Source: Methylomonas sp.
Lineage (GTDB): Bacteria > Pseudomonadota > Gammaproteobacteria > Methylococcales > Methylomonadaceae
Assembly (NCBI GenBank): GCA_026989715.1
Contig: JALSIU010000267.1
Coordinates: 1 to 13,185, forward strand
Length of the DNA stretch: 13,185 bases
Direction: 5' to 3'
Below the pieces are notes generated by a model. That model had not been told where the DNA came from, made no database searches, and saw nothing but the letters and a program-made list of their open reading frames with translations. The position numbers and the translations under genes are program-made. Below, piece after piece: positions 6,881-13,185 of this stretch. Every line of letters starts with the position of its first letter. Positions within the stretch are counted from its first letter, which is position 1.

Positions 6881-7485
6881 TTGGTTTTTTACGCGGAAAA
6901 ATCGTAGCTAAAATGCCGCCATGCTTAGTACTCGATGTGCAAGGTGTCGGTTATGAGCTTGAAGCACCTATGACCACATTTTATGGTTTACCGGCTGTCG
7001 GTGAGAGTGTGATGTTGCATACGCACTTGGTTATTCGTGATGATGCACATATTTTATTCGGTTTTTCCACTGAGGCGGATAGGGTGATGTTTCGCACCTT
7101 GATTAAAGTTAATGGCGTTGGTCCAAAATTGGCGCTCACCATTCTATCAGGACAGAGCATCGATGAGTTTCAGCGTTGCATTATGGATAATGATACGGCA
7201 ACATTAGTTCGTTTACCGGGGGTGGGTAAAAAAACGGCGGAGCGATTAATCATTGAAATGCGCGATAAACTACCTAAATTTGATGAGGCAGGGGCAGATG
7301 CCGGCTCAGTACCGGGTACGGGAGATAGCGCCCCTAAAAGTTATGCCAAGCAAGAAGCCATTAGTGCTTTATGTGCGCTAGGCTATAAAGATGCTGAGGC
7401 CGGTAAAATGGTACAGCATATTGCGCAAGAAGATAAAAGTTGTGAAGAAATTATTCGCTTGGCTTTACAAGGGAAAACTAAGTAG
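6877..7485 (+). CDS. ruvA: Holliday junction branch migration protein RuvA
   Basis: 202 residues, compared with 203 in E. coli. RuvA tetramers bind the four-way junction and recruit RuvB rings. Domain I is the OB fold (1-62, opening MIGFLRGKIVAKMPP). Domain II carries two helix-hairpin-helix motifs, KVNGVGPKLALTIL (77-90) and RLPGVGKKTAERLI (112-125). Domain III (about 155-202, SYAKQEAISALCALGYKDAEA onward) is the mobile UBA-like part that contacts RuvB. The flexible linker (about 135-155) is rich in Gly, Ala and Asp. The start is a rare TTG (6877) lying within TTGA, so it overlaps the ruvC stop by 4 nt. A strong AAGGAG (6864-6869) 7 nt upstream, inside ruvC, supports it. Translational coupling with ruvC is likely. 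Confidence 0.97.
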   Translation: MIGFLRGKIVAKMPPCLVLDVQGVGYELEAPMTTFYGLPAVGESVMLHTHLVIRDDAHILFGFSTEADRVMFRTLIKVNGVGPKLALTILSGQSIDEFQRCIMDNDTATLVRLPGVGKKTAERLIIEMRDKLPKFDEAGADAGSVPGTGDSAPKSYAKQEAISALCALGYKDAEAGKMVQHIAQEDKSCEEIIRLALQGKTK

Positions 7486-7497
7486 TTTGTGGAAATT

Positions 7498-7532
7498 TAA
7501 GGACTGAGTATGAATAAAATGCTCTGCCCTTA
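7498..7532 (+). other. Imperfect hairpin between ruvA and ruvB
   Basis: TAAGGACTGAG (7498-7508) can pair with CTCTGCCCTTA (7522-7532), 9 of 11 positions, around a 13-nt loop. The 3' arm CCCTTA (7527-7532) can instead pair with TAAGGG further on (7558-7563), giving two mutually exclusive stems. No U-tract follows either, so it is not a standard terminator. It lies in the 99-nt ruvA-ruvB gap and might be an attenuator, a processing site or chance. Confidence 0.3.
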
Positions 7533-7584
7533 ATGTGTTATGCAACTTTGCAAGTGATAAGGGTATAGGCTTAAATAATATCTC

Positions 7585-8616
7585 ATGATAGAAACCGATA
7601 GAGTTATCAGTGCCCAGGGGCAAACTGACGAAGAGCGACAAGACCGAGCCATTCGCCCTAAAACCTTACAGGACTATATAGGTCAGCAAGCCTTATGTGA
7701 TCAAATGGATGTGTTTATTCAAGCGGCAACGGCACGTAAAGAGGCATTGGATCATGTCTTGATATTTGGGCCACCCGGTTTAGGTAAAACCACCTTAGCT
7801 AATATTATTGCGGCTGAAATGCATGTTAATTTACGTCAAACATCCGGTCCTGTTTTGGATAAAGCCGGTGATTTGGCGGCACTATTGACGAATTTAGAGG
7901 CGCATGACGTATTATTTATTGATGAAATCCACCGCCTAAGCCCAATGGTCGAAGAGATTCTCTATCCTGCGATGGAGGATTATCAAATTGATATTATGAT
8001 TGGTGAAGGGCCTGCGGCAAGGTCTATTAAATTAGATTTACCCCCTTTTACGCTGATTGGCGCAACAACCCGCGCCGGTTTATTAACCTCGCCATTGCGT
8101 GATAGGTTTGGCATTATTCAACGCTTACAATTTTATTCCGTGGCAGAATTGACCCAAGTTGTCAGTCGTTCTGCCGGCGTATTAAATATTCAGATTGCTC
8201 CACAAGGGGCTGAAGAAATTGCAGGACGTTCACGAGGAACCCCTCGTATTGCTAATCGTTTATTACGCAGAGTACGTGATTATGCAGAAGTAAAAGCCGA
8301 TGGCAATATTACGCAAGCCATTGCGCAGCAAGCTTTAAGTATGTTGAAGGTCGATCATTGCGGTTTTGATGAGCTAGATAGACGCTTATTGCAAACCATT
8401 ATGCATAATTTTTCAGGTGGCCCTGTGGGGTTAGATACCTTAGCTGCTGCCATTAGCGAAGAAAGAGGGACGATTGAAGATGTTTTGGAGCCATATTTAA
8501 TTCAACAGGGTTTTATTATGCGTACCCCAAGAGGGCGTGTGGTCACAGGAAAAACTTATGAGCACTTTGGTTTGCCTACCCCTAAAGTTTTAGAGCAACA
8601 GGATGATGCTGAGTAA
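7585..8616 (+). CDS. ruvB: Holliday junction branch migration helicase RuvB
   Basis: 343 residues (E. coli 336), complete. It is the AAA+ motor whose hexameric rings pump DNA through the RuvA-bound junction. The N-terminus MIETDRVISA and DRAIRPKTLQDYIGQ match the family. Walker A is GPPGLGKT (62-69), Walker B LFIDE (110-114), sensor 1 GATTRAG (159-165), the arginine-finger region TSPLRDRFGI (168-177), and sensor 2 RGTPRIANRLLRR (about 218-230). The C-terminal winged-helix domain follows, with EPYLIQQGFIMRTPRGR and the end motif FGLP. ATG 7585 is the conserved start, but no Shine-Dalgarno precedes it, which is odd for a gene 99 nt after ruvA. TTGCAA (7548-7553) and TTAAAT (7571-7576) are 17 bp apart and could be a weak promoter giving an almost leaderless mRNA. 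Confidence 0.97.
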   Translation: MIETDRVISAQGQTDEERQDRAIRPKTLQDYIGQQALCDQMDVFIQAATARKEALDHVLIFGPPGLGKTTLANIIAAEMHVNLRQTSGPVLDKAGDLAALLTNLEAHDVLFIDEIHRLSPMVEEILYPAMEDYQIDIMIGEGPAARSIKLDLPPFTLIGATTRAGLLTSPLRDRFGIIQRLQFYSVAELTQVVSRSAGVLNIQIAPQGAEEIAGRSRGTPRIANRLLRRVRDYAEVKADGNITQAIAQQALSMLKVDHCGFDELDRRLLQTIMHNFSGGPVGLDTLAAAISEERGTIEDVLEPYLIQQGFIMRTPRGRVVTGKTYEHFGLPTPKVLEQQDDAE

Positions 8617-8638
8617 ACACGTATGCATTTTGCGTATT

Positions 8639-8644
8639 AAGGAG
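8639..8644 (+). promoter_or_regulatory. Ribosome binding site of ybgC
   Basis: AAGGAG ends 10 nt before ATG 8655, just after the ruvB stop (gap 38 nt). This strong site fixes the start of ybgC and provides ribosomes for the overlapping tol genes downstream. Confidence 0.75.
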
Positions 8645-8654
8645 ATTTTTAAAG

Positions 8655-9059
8655 ATGAAAAAGATTTTTAATTGGCCGATTCGGGTTTATTATGAAGATA
8701 CTGATGCCGGTGGCGTTGTTTTTTATGCAAATTATTTAAAATTTTACGAACGTGCGCGGACTGAAATGTTACGTGATATGGGATTTGAACAAGATAAGTT
8801 AATTGCTGAACAATCCATTATTTTTGTCGTACGCTCGGTACAGGTAGATTATTTGCAAGCGGCAAAGTTTAATGACTTGATTTATGTTACCGCCGGCCTA
8901 AGTTTAGTCAGGAGTGCCAGTTTAACATTTGTACAAGAAATAACGCGGGCAGATGTGACCTTAAGTACAGCTACTGTACGGATTGCCTGCTTAGATGCAA
9001 AAACCATGCGCCCTAAATTAATCCCTGATTTTTTAAAGCAAGCCTTAGATAATGAATAA
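8655..9059 (+). CDS. ybgC: Tol-Pal-associated acyl-CoA thioesterase YbgC
   Basis: 134 residues, the usual size of the single hot-dog-fold YbgC thioesterases. The active-site signature YYEDTDAGGVVFYANYLKFYERART runs from residue 12 to 36, with D17 as the expected catalytic acid. The FVVRSVQVDYLQAAKFND segment (57-74) belongs to the central hot-dog strands. The family hydrolyses short- or long-chain acyl-CoA or acyl-ACP and has been linked to phospholipid metabolism; it is not required for Tol function in E. coli. The gene follows ruvB by 38 nt and starts the tol cluster. Its last 8 nt overlap tolQ, so the two are almost certainly translated from one message. Confidence 0.96.
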   Translation: MKKIFNWPIRVYYEDTDAGGVVFYANYLKFYERARTEMLRDMGFEQDKLIAEQSIIFVVRSVQVDYLQAAKFNDLIYVTAGLSLVRSASLTFVQEITRADVTLSTATVRIACLDAKTMRPKLIPDFLKQALDNE

Positions 9060-9729
9060 CGACCTTTCTATTTTGCATTTAATTGCCGAAGCCAGTTTAG
9101 TAGTACAACTGGTTATGTTCATTTTATTAGTGGCCTCGGTTATATCATGGACGTTTATTTTTAATAAACGTAAAGAATTGCAACTTGCATTTCAACACAC
9201 TGAACAGTTTGAAACCAAATTCTGGTCAGGAGGTGATTTAGCGAGTTTGTATCAAGAAATTACCGAAACCGAAGTGCCATTGCAAGGCCTAGAAAAAATA
9301 TTTATTGCAGGGTATAAAGAATTTTCGCGTATGCATAATGTGGCAGGGGTACAAGCAAATGAAAAAGTTGCGAATGCGCAACGTGCAATGCAAATAGAAT
9401 TATCCCGAGAAATCGACAAGCTCGATGAGAGCCTACCTTTTTTGGCAACCGTGGGTTCAACAAGTCCTTATGTCGGTTTATTTGGTACGGTATGGGGCAT
9501 TATGAATTCATTTCGCTCGTTATCGGCGGCTAAACAGGCGACTTTGGCACAAGTAGCACCTGGTATTGCCGAGGCATTAGTGGCGACGGCCATTGGTTTA
9601 TTTGCCGCCATTCCGGCGGTAGTTGCTTATAATCGTTTTACAACTCGGATTGAACGCTTAACGGCACGTTATGAATTATTTACTGAGGAATTTGTGGTGT
9701 TGTTACAAAGGCAGGCCTATACAGCATGA
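9052..9729 (+). CDS. tolQ: Tol-Pal motor protein TolQ
   Basis: 225 residues (E. coli 230), an inner-membrane MotA/TolQ/ExbB family protein. Membrane segments lie at about 15-37, 128-152 and 169-193, with the large cytoplasmic region between the first two. Family landmarks are TVGSTSPYVGLFGTVWGIM (133-151) and APGIAEALVATAIGLFAAIPA (169-189), which line the proton channel together with the TolR helix. TolQ pentamers with a TolR dimer turn proton flow into movement of TolA, needed for outer-membrane constriction at division. ATG 9052 overlaps the ybgC end by 8 nt, and the stop TGA overlaps the tolR start by 4 nt (ATGA). The N-terminus MNNDLSILHLIAEASLVVQ has the expected form, which supports this start. 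Confidence 0.97.
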   Translation: MNNDLSILHLIAEASLVVQLVMFILLVASVISWTFIFNKRKELQLAFQHTEQFETKFWSGGDLASLYQEITETEVPLQGLEKIFIAGYKEFSRMHNVAGVQANEKVANAQRAMQIELSREIDKLDESLPFLATVGSTSPYVGLFGTVWGIMNSFRSLSAAKQATLAQVAPGIAEALVATAIGLFAAIPAVVAYNRFTTRIERLTARYELFTEEFVVLLQRQAYTA

Positions 9730-10160
9730 TGAAGCGGAAACGCCGTAGAAAACCAATGGCTGAAATTAATGTCGTCCCTTATATTGATGTCACTTTAGTG
9801 TTGCTGATTATTTTTATGATTACAGCCCCTTTGATTCAATCGGGGGTGGAAGTAGATTTACCGCAAGCGCATGCAGAGGTCATAGAGCAAGACGATATGC
9901 CGCCCCCTATTATTATCAGCGTTGATAAAAATGGTCACTATTTTATTGATTTAGGTCATGGCGAAGCAGATGAGCCTGTTGGTGCGCAGGAACTATTATT
10001 GTTAACGGCTGCCGTTCGTAAAAATAAACCGACCACACAAGTGTATATTCGCGGAGATCGGCAAGTGGCCTATGGTAAAGTAGTTACCGTGATGGCGGCT
10101 TTAAAAAATGCGGGGATCCCTCATGTTGGTTTAATGACAGAATCGGCCGGTCGTGAATAA
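9726..10160 (+). CDS. tolR: Tol-Pal motor protein TolR
   Basis: 144 residues, ExbD/TolR family, about the E. coli length. A short, strongly basic cytoplasmic start (MMKRKRRRKP) precedes the signature MAEINVVPYIDVTLVLLIIFMITAPL. That stretch forms the single membrane helix (about 19-37), with the proton-carrying aspartate at D21. The periplasmic domain (about 45-140) binds peptidoglycan in the activated state. The chosen ATG 9726 overlaps the tolQ stop as ATGA; a second ATG directly follows (9729) and could equally be used, changing the protein by one residue. The last 8 nt overlap the GTG start of tolA. All three motor genes are therefore linked by overlaps, consistent with fixed stoichiometry by coupled translation. 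Confidence 0.96.
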   Translation: MMKRKRRRKPMAEINVVPYIDVTLVLLIIFMITAPLIQSGVEVDLPQAHAEVIEQDDMPPPIIISVDKNGHYFIDLGHGEADEPVGAQELLLLTAAVRKNKPTTQVYIRGDRQVAYGKVVTVMAALKNAGIPHVGLMTESAGRE

Positions 10161-11088
10161 TTTACCTAAATACACGTTATCTTTTATACTCGCTTTAAGC
10201 CTACATTTGGCGATAATAGGACTATTTGCGTTGAATACAACAGATAAGCCGCACCCTGTTATAAAAAAGCAGCTTATTGAGCCGGATATTATTAAAGCCT
10301 CAGTTTTAGATGAGAATTTGGTTACAGAAAAAGCCTTAGAGTTAAAGCAAGCGCAAGCCGCCAAACAATTATTGCAACAAAAACAACAAGCGGCTTTAAA
10401 TAGACAAATACAACAACAGAAATTACGTTTGCAACGAGCGGAGCAAGAGGCGCGAAAACAGGCGGCTAAACGTCAGGAAATAGCCAGAAAAGAGCAACAA
10501 AAGTTACAAGCACTTAAACAAAAAATTGCCTTAGAAAAGCAAAAACAGCAACAAATAAAGCAACAACGCTTAGCCGAGGAAAAACAACGCTTATTAGCAA
10601 AACAGCGTCAAAAAGAAGCAGAGCGCATCGCGGCCGCAAAACGTAAAGCCGAGACAGAAAAGCGAGAGCAAGAACGTATTGCGGCGGCAAAGCAACAACA
10701 GATTGCCGAGGAGCGTCGCCGGCGTGAGCGTGCAGAGCAGCTTAAAATCGCCGCCGCCCAAAAAGCCGCGGCGGATAAAATACGCGCCGAAAATGCAAGA
10801 ATGGCGGCACAAGCGGCAGCAGACGCGCAAGCTCTGATTAAGCGAAAAATAGAACAAAACTGGAATCAACCGAGTACCTTATCCGCTAAACTCGCGTGTA
10901 CCATTAGAGTCGATTTAATTCCCGGGGGAGATGTCATGCAAGTGGTTGTCGTCAAAAGTAGCGGTAATCAGATTTTTGATGCCTCTGCAGAGCGTGCAGT
11001 ATATAAGGCTTCGCCGTTGCCTGTGCCGACAGACCCGCAGGTTTTTAAACAATTTAGACGTTTTACCTTTGTTTTCGCGCCTAATTAG
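10153..11088 (+). CDS. tolA: Tol-Pal energy-transducing protein TolA
   Basis: 311 residues. Domain I is one N-terminal membrane anchor (about 9-27, LSFILALSLHLAIIGLFAL) with the SLH pattern used to contact TolQR. Domain II (about 58-225) is a long charged Ala/Lys/Glu/Gln-rich helix, probably coiled coil, that spans the periplasm; it contains a repeated ERIAAAK unit (157-163 and 174-180). Domain III (about 228-311) is the compact C-terminal domain that binds TolB/Pal, recognised by IKRKIEQNWNQP, IRVDLIPGGDVMQVVVVKSSG, FDASAERAVYKASPLPVP and the ending FRRFTFVFAP. It is shorter than E. coli TolA (421) because domain II is shorter, which is common. The start is GTG 10153, overlapping tolR by 8 nt. 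No ATG lies early enough to keep the membrane anchor. Confidence 0.95.
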   Translation: MNNLPKYTLSFILALSLHLAIIGLFALNTTDKPHPVIKKQLIEPDIIKASVLDENLVTEKALELKQAQAAKQLLQQKQQAALNRQIQQQKLRLQRAEQEARKQAAKRQEIARKEQQKLQALKQKIALEKQKQQQIKQQRLAEEKQRLLAKQRQKEAERIAAAKRKAETEKREQERIAAAKQQQIAEERRRRERAEQLKIAAAQKAAADKIRAENARMAAQAAADAQALIKRKIEQNWNQPSTLSAKLACTIRVDLIPGGDVMQVVVVKSSGNQIFDASAERAVYKASPLPVPTDPQVFKQFRRFTFVFAPN

Positions 11089-11126
11089 CGAGTTGCCATG
11101 CCTCTACTTAAATATGACATGATTTT

Positions 11127-12449
11127 ATGATAAAAGAGTTTAAAGTGATTAAATTAACAAAAAACATAGCAGTCTTTTTATTAGGCTTAAATATACTTAC
11201 GTATAGCCATGTATTGCATGCTGAATTAACCATTGAGATTACGGAAGGCGTAAAAAGTGCCTATAAGATTGCCGTGGCAGCGTTTGCGGCTCCATTAGGC
11301 GAGCAGCTACCGGTTGATGTCGCACAAATTATTAGTGATGACTTAGCCGGCAGCGGTTACTTTAAGAGCCTGGCACGTACTGACATGTTAACTCAACCTA
11401 GTCGAGCGGCACATGTAAAGTTTCGCAATTGGGCGGCCATTGGCCAAGATTACTTAGTTATTGGTTTTATTAAAAAAGATAATAATCTCTATCATGTACA
11501 AATGAGTTTATTTGATGTGTATAAAAAAGAGCAACTTAAAGGCTTAAGAGTCACCGTTGAGGCAAGTTCTTTACGGATGGCGGCACATCATTTAAGTAAT
11601 GTCATTTATGAAAAGGTGATGGGGATTACAGGCAATTTTACTACCCGTATTGCTTATGTAACCAGTACGCTGGATGCAAATAAACAAATGCAATATCACT
11701 TAAATATTGCAGACTATGATGGCGAAAATGCCATTGCAATCGCGCAATCGAAAGAGCCGATTATGTCGCCTGCGTGGTCCCCTAAGGGAGATAAAATTGC
11801 TTATGTTTCATTTGAAAATAAAGTTTCCGAGGTGTTTATACAAACCTTAACCACTGGTCAGCGCGTCAGTATTGCTAAATATAAAGGTATTAACGGTGCA
11901 CCGGCTTGGTCACCGGATGCTAAAGAAATGGCTCTGACTTTATCTAAGGATGGTAATTCAGATATTTATATTATGAATTTGGCCAATCGCTCGTTAAGAA
12001 AATTAACTCGGTCGTGGGCAATTGATACTGAGGCGGCTTGGTCGCCGGATGGCAAGCAAATATTATTTACCTCTGATAGAGGGCGGCGACCGCAATTATA
12101 TATAATACCCAGTGATGGGCAAGGTGTTGCAGAACGCGTCACATTTGATGGTGATTATAATGCTAGAGGAGCGTTTTCGCCTGATGGCCGCTCTATTGCT
12201 ATGGTGCAAGGTGTGCAGGGAAATTATCGTATTGCCATTTTGGATTTGAAAACACACAGTACTCAAGTGCTGACAGATGGCACATTAGATGAGTCACCTA
12301 GTTTTGCGCCGAATGGTAGAACGATTATTTATGCACGCCGCAAAGGTGATAAAGAGATTTTGGCAATGGTCGCCGCAGATGGTACAACGAAGCAAGATAT
12401 AAAAAATACGGCGGGTGTAGTGCGTGAACCTGCATGGTCTCCTTTATAA
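11127..12449 (+). CDS. tolB: Tol-Pal periplasmic beta-propeller protein TolB
   Basis: 440 residues (E. coli 430). A basic N-terminus and hydrophobic core (about 13-30) ending HVLHA indicate a signal peptide cut after residue 32, leaving ELTIEITEG as the TolA-binding N-terminal strand. The alpha/beta domain spans about 45-170. The propeller follows, with WSP-type repeats at about 214-229, 257-272, 302-317, 347-362 and 389-404 and a closing REPAWSPL at the C-terminus, giving six blades. TolB binds Pal and TolA in the periplasm. It lies 38 nt after tolA. ATG 11127 lacks a Shine-Dalgarno. In-frame GTG 11145 is preceded by AAAAGAG (11132-11138) and would give a 26-residue signal peptide of ordinary length, so it is a serious alternative start. 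Confidence 0.96.
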   Translation: MIKEFKVIKLTKNIAVFLLGLNILTYSHVLHAELTIEITEGVKSAYKIAVAAFAAPLGEQLPVDVAQIISDDLAGSGYFKSLARTDMLTQPSRAAHVKFRNWAAIGQDYLVIGFIKKDNNLYHVQMSLFDVYKKEQLKGLRVTVEASSLRMAAHHLSNVIYEKVMGITGNFTTRIAYVTSTLDANKQMQYHLNIADYDGENAIAIAQSKEPIMSPAWSPKGDKIAYVSFENKVSEVFIQTLTTGQRVSIAKYKGINGAPAWSPDAKEMALTLSKDGNSDIYIMNLANRSLRKLTRSWAIDTEAAWSPDGKQILFTSDRGRRPQLYIIPSDGQGVAERVTFDGDYNARGAFSPDGRSIAMVQGVQGNYRIAILDLKTHSTQVLTDGTLDESPSFAPNGRTIIYARRKGDKEILAMVAADGTTKQDIKNTAGVVREPAWSPL

Positions 12450-12501
12450 AGAAAATAGTATGTACAAACCTGTACTTTTATTAATTTGAAGAGTGAAGAA
12501 T

Positions 12502-13080
12502 ATGGATTTAAAGCAAACGGCAATCGCTATCTTATGTGTTACCGTTATGGTAACGGGGTGTACGTCAGATTCTGATAAAATAGGGGGCTTAGATGAAGAC
12601 GCTCCCGTCATTCAAGCTGATGGTGCTGAAAGTGATCGTTATCAAATGGATTCTGCTACTGTTGCAGAATTAGACTTGAATAATAAGCCGGCACTGAGTG
12701 CGGTAGAAAAATTAATGCAAAGTGCTGAGTTTTCCGACCCTAACAGCCCTTTATCAAAACGTACTATTTATTTTGAATATGATAGTAGTTTGGTTAAAGA
12801 AGAGTTTATTGCGGTGTTAGAAGCGCATGCGAATTATTTAATGTCTAATCCCAACCAGCGCATTACCTTAGAAGGGCATTCTGATGAGCGGGGGACACGT
12901 GAATATAATATCGCTTTAGGAGAGCAAAGAGCGAAAGCCGTTTTTAAAATGTTGCAATTAATTGGTGTGATGCAAAATCAGATGGATATTGTTAGCTATG
13001 GTGAAGAAAAACCGGCTGTGCCAGGTCATGACGAGCATGCTTTGTCACTTAATCGTCGCGTAGAAGTGGTATATAAATAA
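12502..13080 (+). CDS. pal: Peptidoglycan-associated lipoprotein Pal
   Basis: 192 residues. A lipoprotein signal peptide ends in the lipobox VTGC with C20 as the lipidated cysteine; the +2 residue is Thr, not Asp, which fits sorting to the outer membrane. A low-complexity acidic tether (about 25-80) leads to the OmpA-like domain (about 86-192). Its peptidoglycan-binding signature is LEGHSDERGTREYNIALGEQR (123-143), and the closing NRRVEVVYK (184-192) supplies the conserved arginine. Pal anchors the outer membrane to peptidoglycan and is released by TolB/TolA. ATG 12502 is chosen because GAAGAG (12488-12493) is 8 nt upstream; a GTG at 12493 would add three residues but sits inside that ribosome site. 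The stop overlaps the cpoB start by one base (TAATG). Confidence 0.95.
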   Translation: MDLKQTAIAILCVTVMVTGCTSDSDKIGGLDEDAPVIQADGAESDRYQMDSATVAELDLNNKPALSAVEKLMQSAEFSDPNSPLSKRTIYFEYDSSLVKEEFIAVLEAHANYLMSNPNQRITLEGHSDERGTREYNIALGEQRAKAVFKMLQLIGVMQNQMDIVSYGEEKPAVPGHDEHALSLNRRVEVVYK

Positions 13081-13185
13081 TGCAAAAATTATTCAGCCTC
13101 ATATTAGCAACAGCCAGTATCAGCTTGGCTGTTGCCGAGACGCGACCATTACCGCCCATTATTAATAACTCCAGTTATGCCAATG
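13080..13185 (+). CDS. cpoB: Cell division coordinator CpoB/YbgF, N-terminal fragment
   Basis: Only the first 35 codons are inside the window. ATG 13080 uses the last base of the pal stop. The start MQKLFSLILATASISLAVAE is a clear signal peptide with likely cleavage after AVA, and the mature end begins ETRPLPPIINNSS. The position directly after pal is where ybgF/cpoB lies in gammaproteobacterial tol operons. CpoB is a periplasmic TPR protein that ties Tol-Pal action to PBP1B-dependent peptidoglycan synthesis. The assignment rests on position and signal peptide, not on the TPR domain, which lies beyond the edge. Confidence 0.75.
   Translation, partial: MQKLFSLILATASISLAVAETRPLPPIINNSSYAN

Noticed and set aside
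10340..10840. Repetitive DNA in tolA considered as a tandem repeat or recombination hot spot
   Set aside because: The repetition is at the amino-acid level (charged helix); the DNA copies of ERIAAAK differ at synonymous positions, so there is no recent tandem duplication.
10131..11122. Extra frames over tolA (10131-10364 minus, 10594-10869 minus, 10931-11122 plus)
   Set aside because: The skewed Ala/Lys/Gln codons of TolA domain II suppress stops in other frames; the products look like no known protein.
12457..12480. Possible terminator between tolB and pal (AGTA...TACT followed by TTTTA)
   Set aside because: The stem is only four Watson-Crick pairs plus G-U pairs, too weak for a terminator, and pal is expected to stay in the operon.
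12329..12523. Minus-strand open frame across the tolB-pal junction
   Set aside because: It is antisense to the conserved TolB C-terminus and the pal start, with no supporting signal.

Overview
The window looks like a chromosomal segment of an A+T-rich gammaproteobacterium. The best evidence is the unbroken plus-strand block yebC-ruvC-ruvA-ruvB-ybgC-tolQ-tolR-tolA-tolB-pal-cpoB, a gene order typical of Gammaproteobacteria. Encoded proteins are close in length to their E. coli counterparts, and TTA/ATT/AAA-type codons dominate. An A+T-rich member of the Methylococcales or Thiotrichales would fit, but the sequence alone does not fix the genus.

Layout. Positions 1-3762 (minus strand) hold one open reading frame of 1254 codons that runs out of the window. 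It encodes an N-terminal protein-kinase-like domain, a STAND/AAA_16-type ATPase and a long alpha-helical repeat region. This is the accessory and most unusual part of the window: the kinase-like domain lacks the catalytic-loop aspartate and has a broken DFG motif, so it is probably a pseudokinase. Positions 3891-4268 (minus) hold a small VOC/glyoxalase-fold protein. A divergent intergenic region separates it from an AI-2E (PerM/YdiK-type) membrane protein at 4434-5474 (plus). From 5624 to the right edge the DNA repair and cell-envelope genes follow in one direction.

How the genes work together. YebC is a translation/transcription-associated factor commonly linked to ruvC. RuvA and RuvB branch-migrate Holliday junctions and RuvC resolves them. 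YbgC is the thioesterase that usually heads tol-pal operons. TolQ, TolR and TolA form the proton-motive-force-driven inner-membrane motor. TolB and the lipoprotein Pal are its periplasmic and outer-membrane partners, and CpoB (cut off at the right edge) links the system to peptidoglycan synthesis during division. Junctions are tight: TTGA overlap ruvC/ruvA, 8-nt overlap ybgC/tolQ, 4-nt tolQ/tolR, 8-nt tolR/tolA, and 1-nt pal/cpoB. This suggests translational coupling. The only larger gap in the block is the 99 nt between ruvA and ruvB.

I saw no tRNA, rRNA, CRISPR array, insertion sequence or convincing rho-independent terminator. No gene-free stretch exceeds 300 bases.
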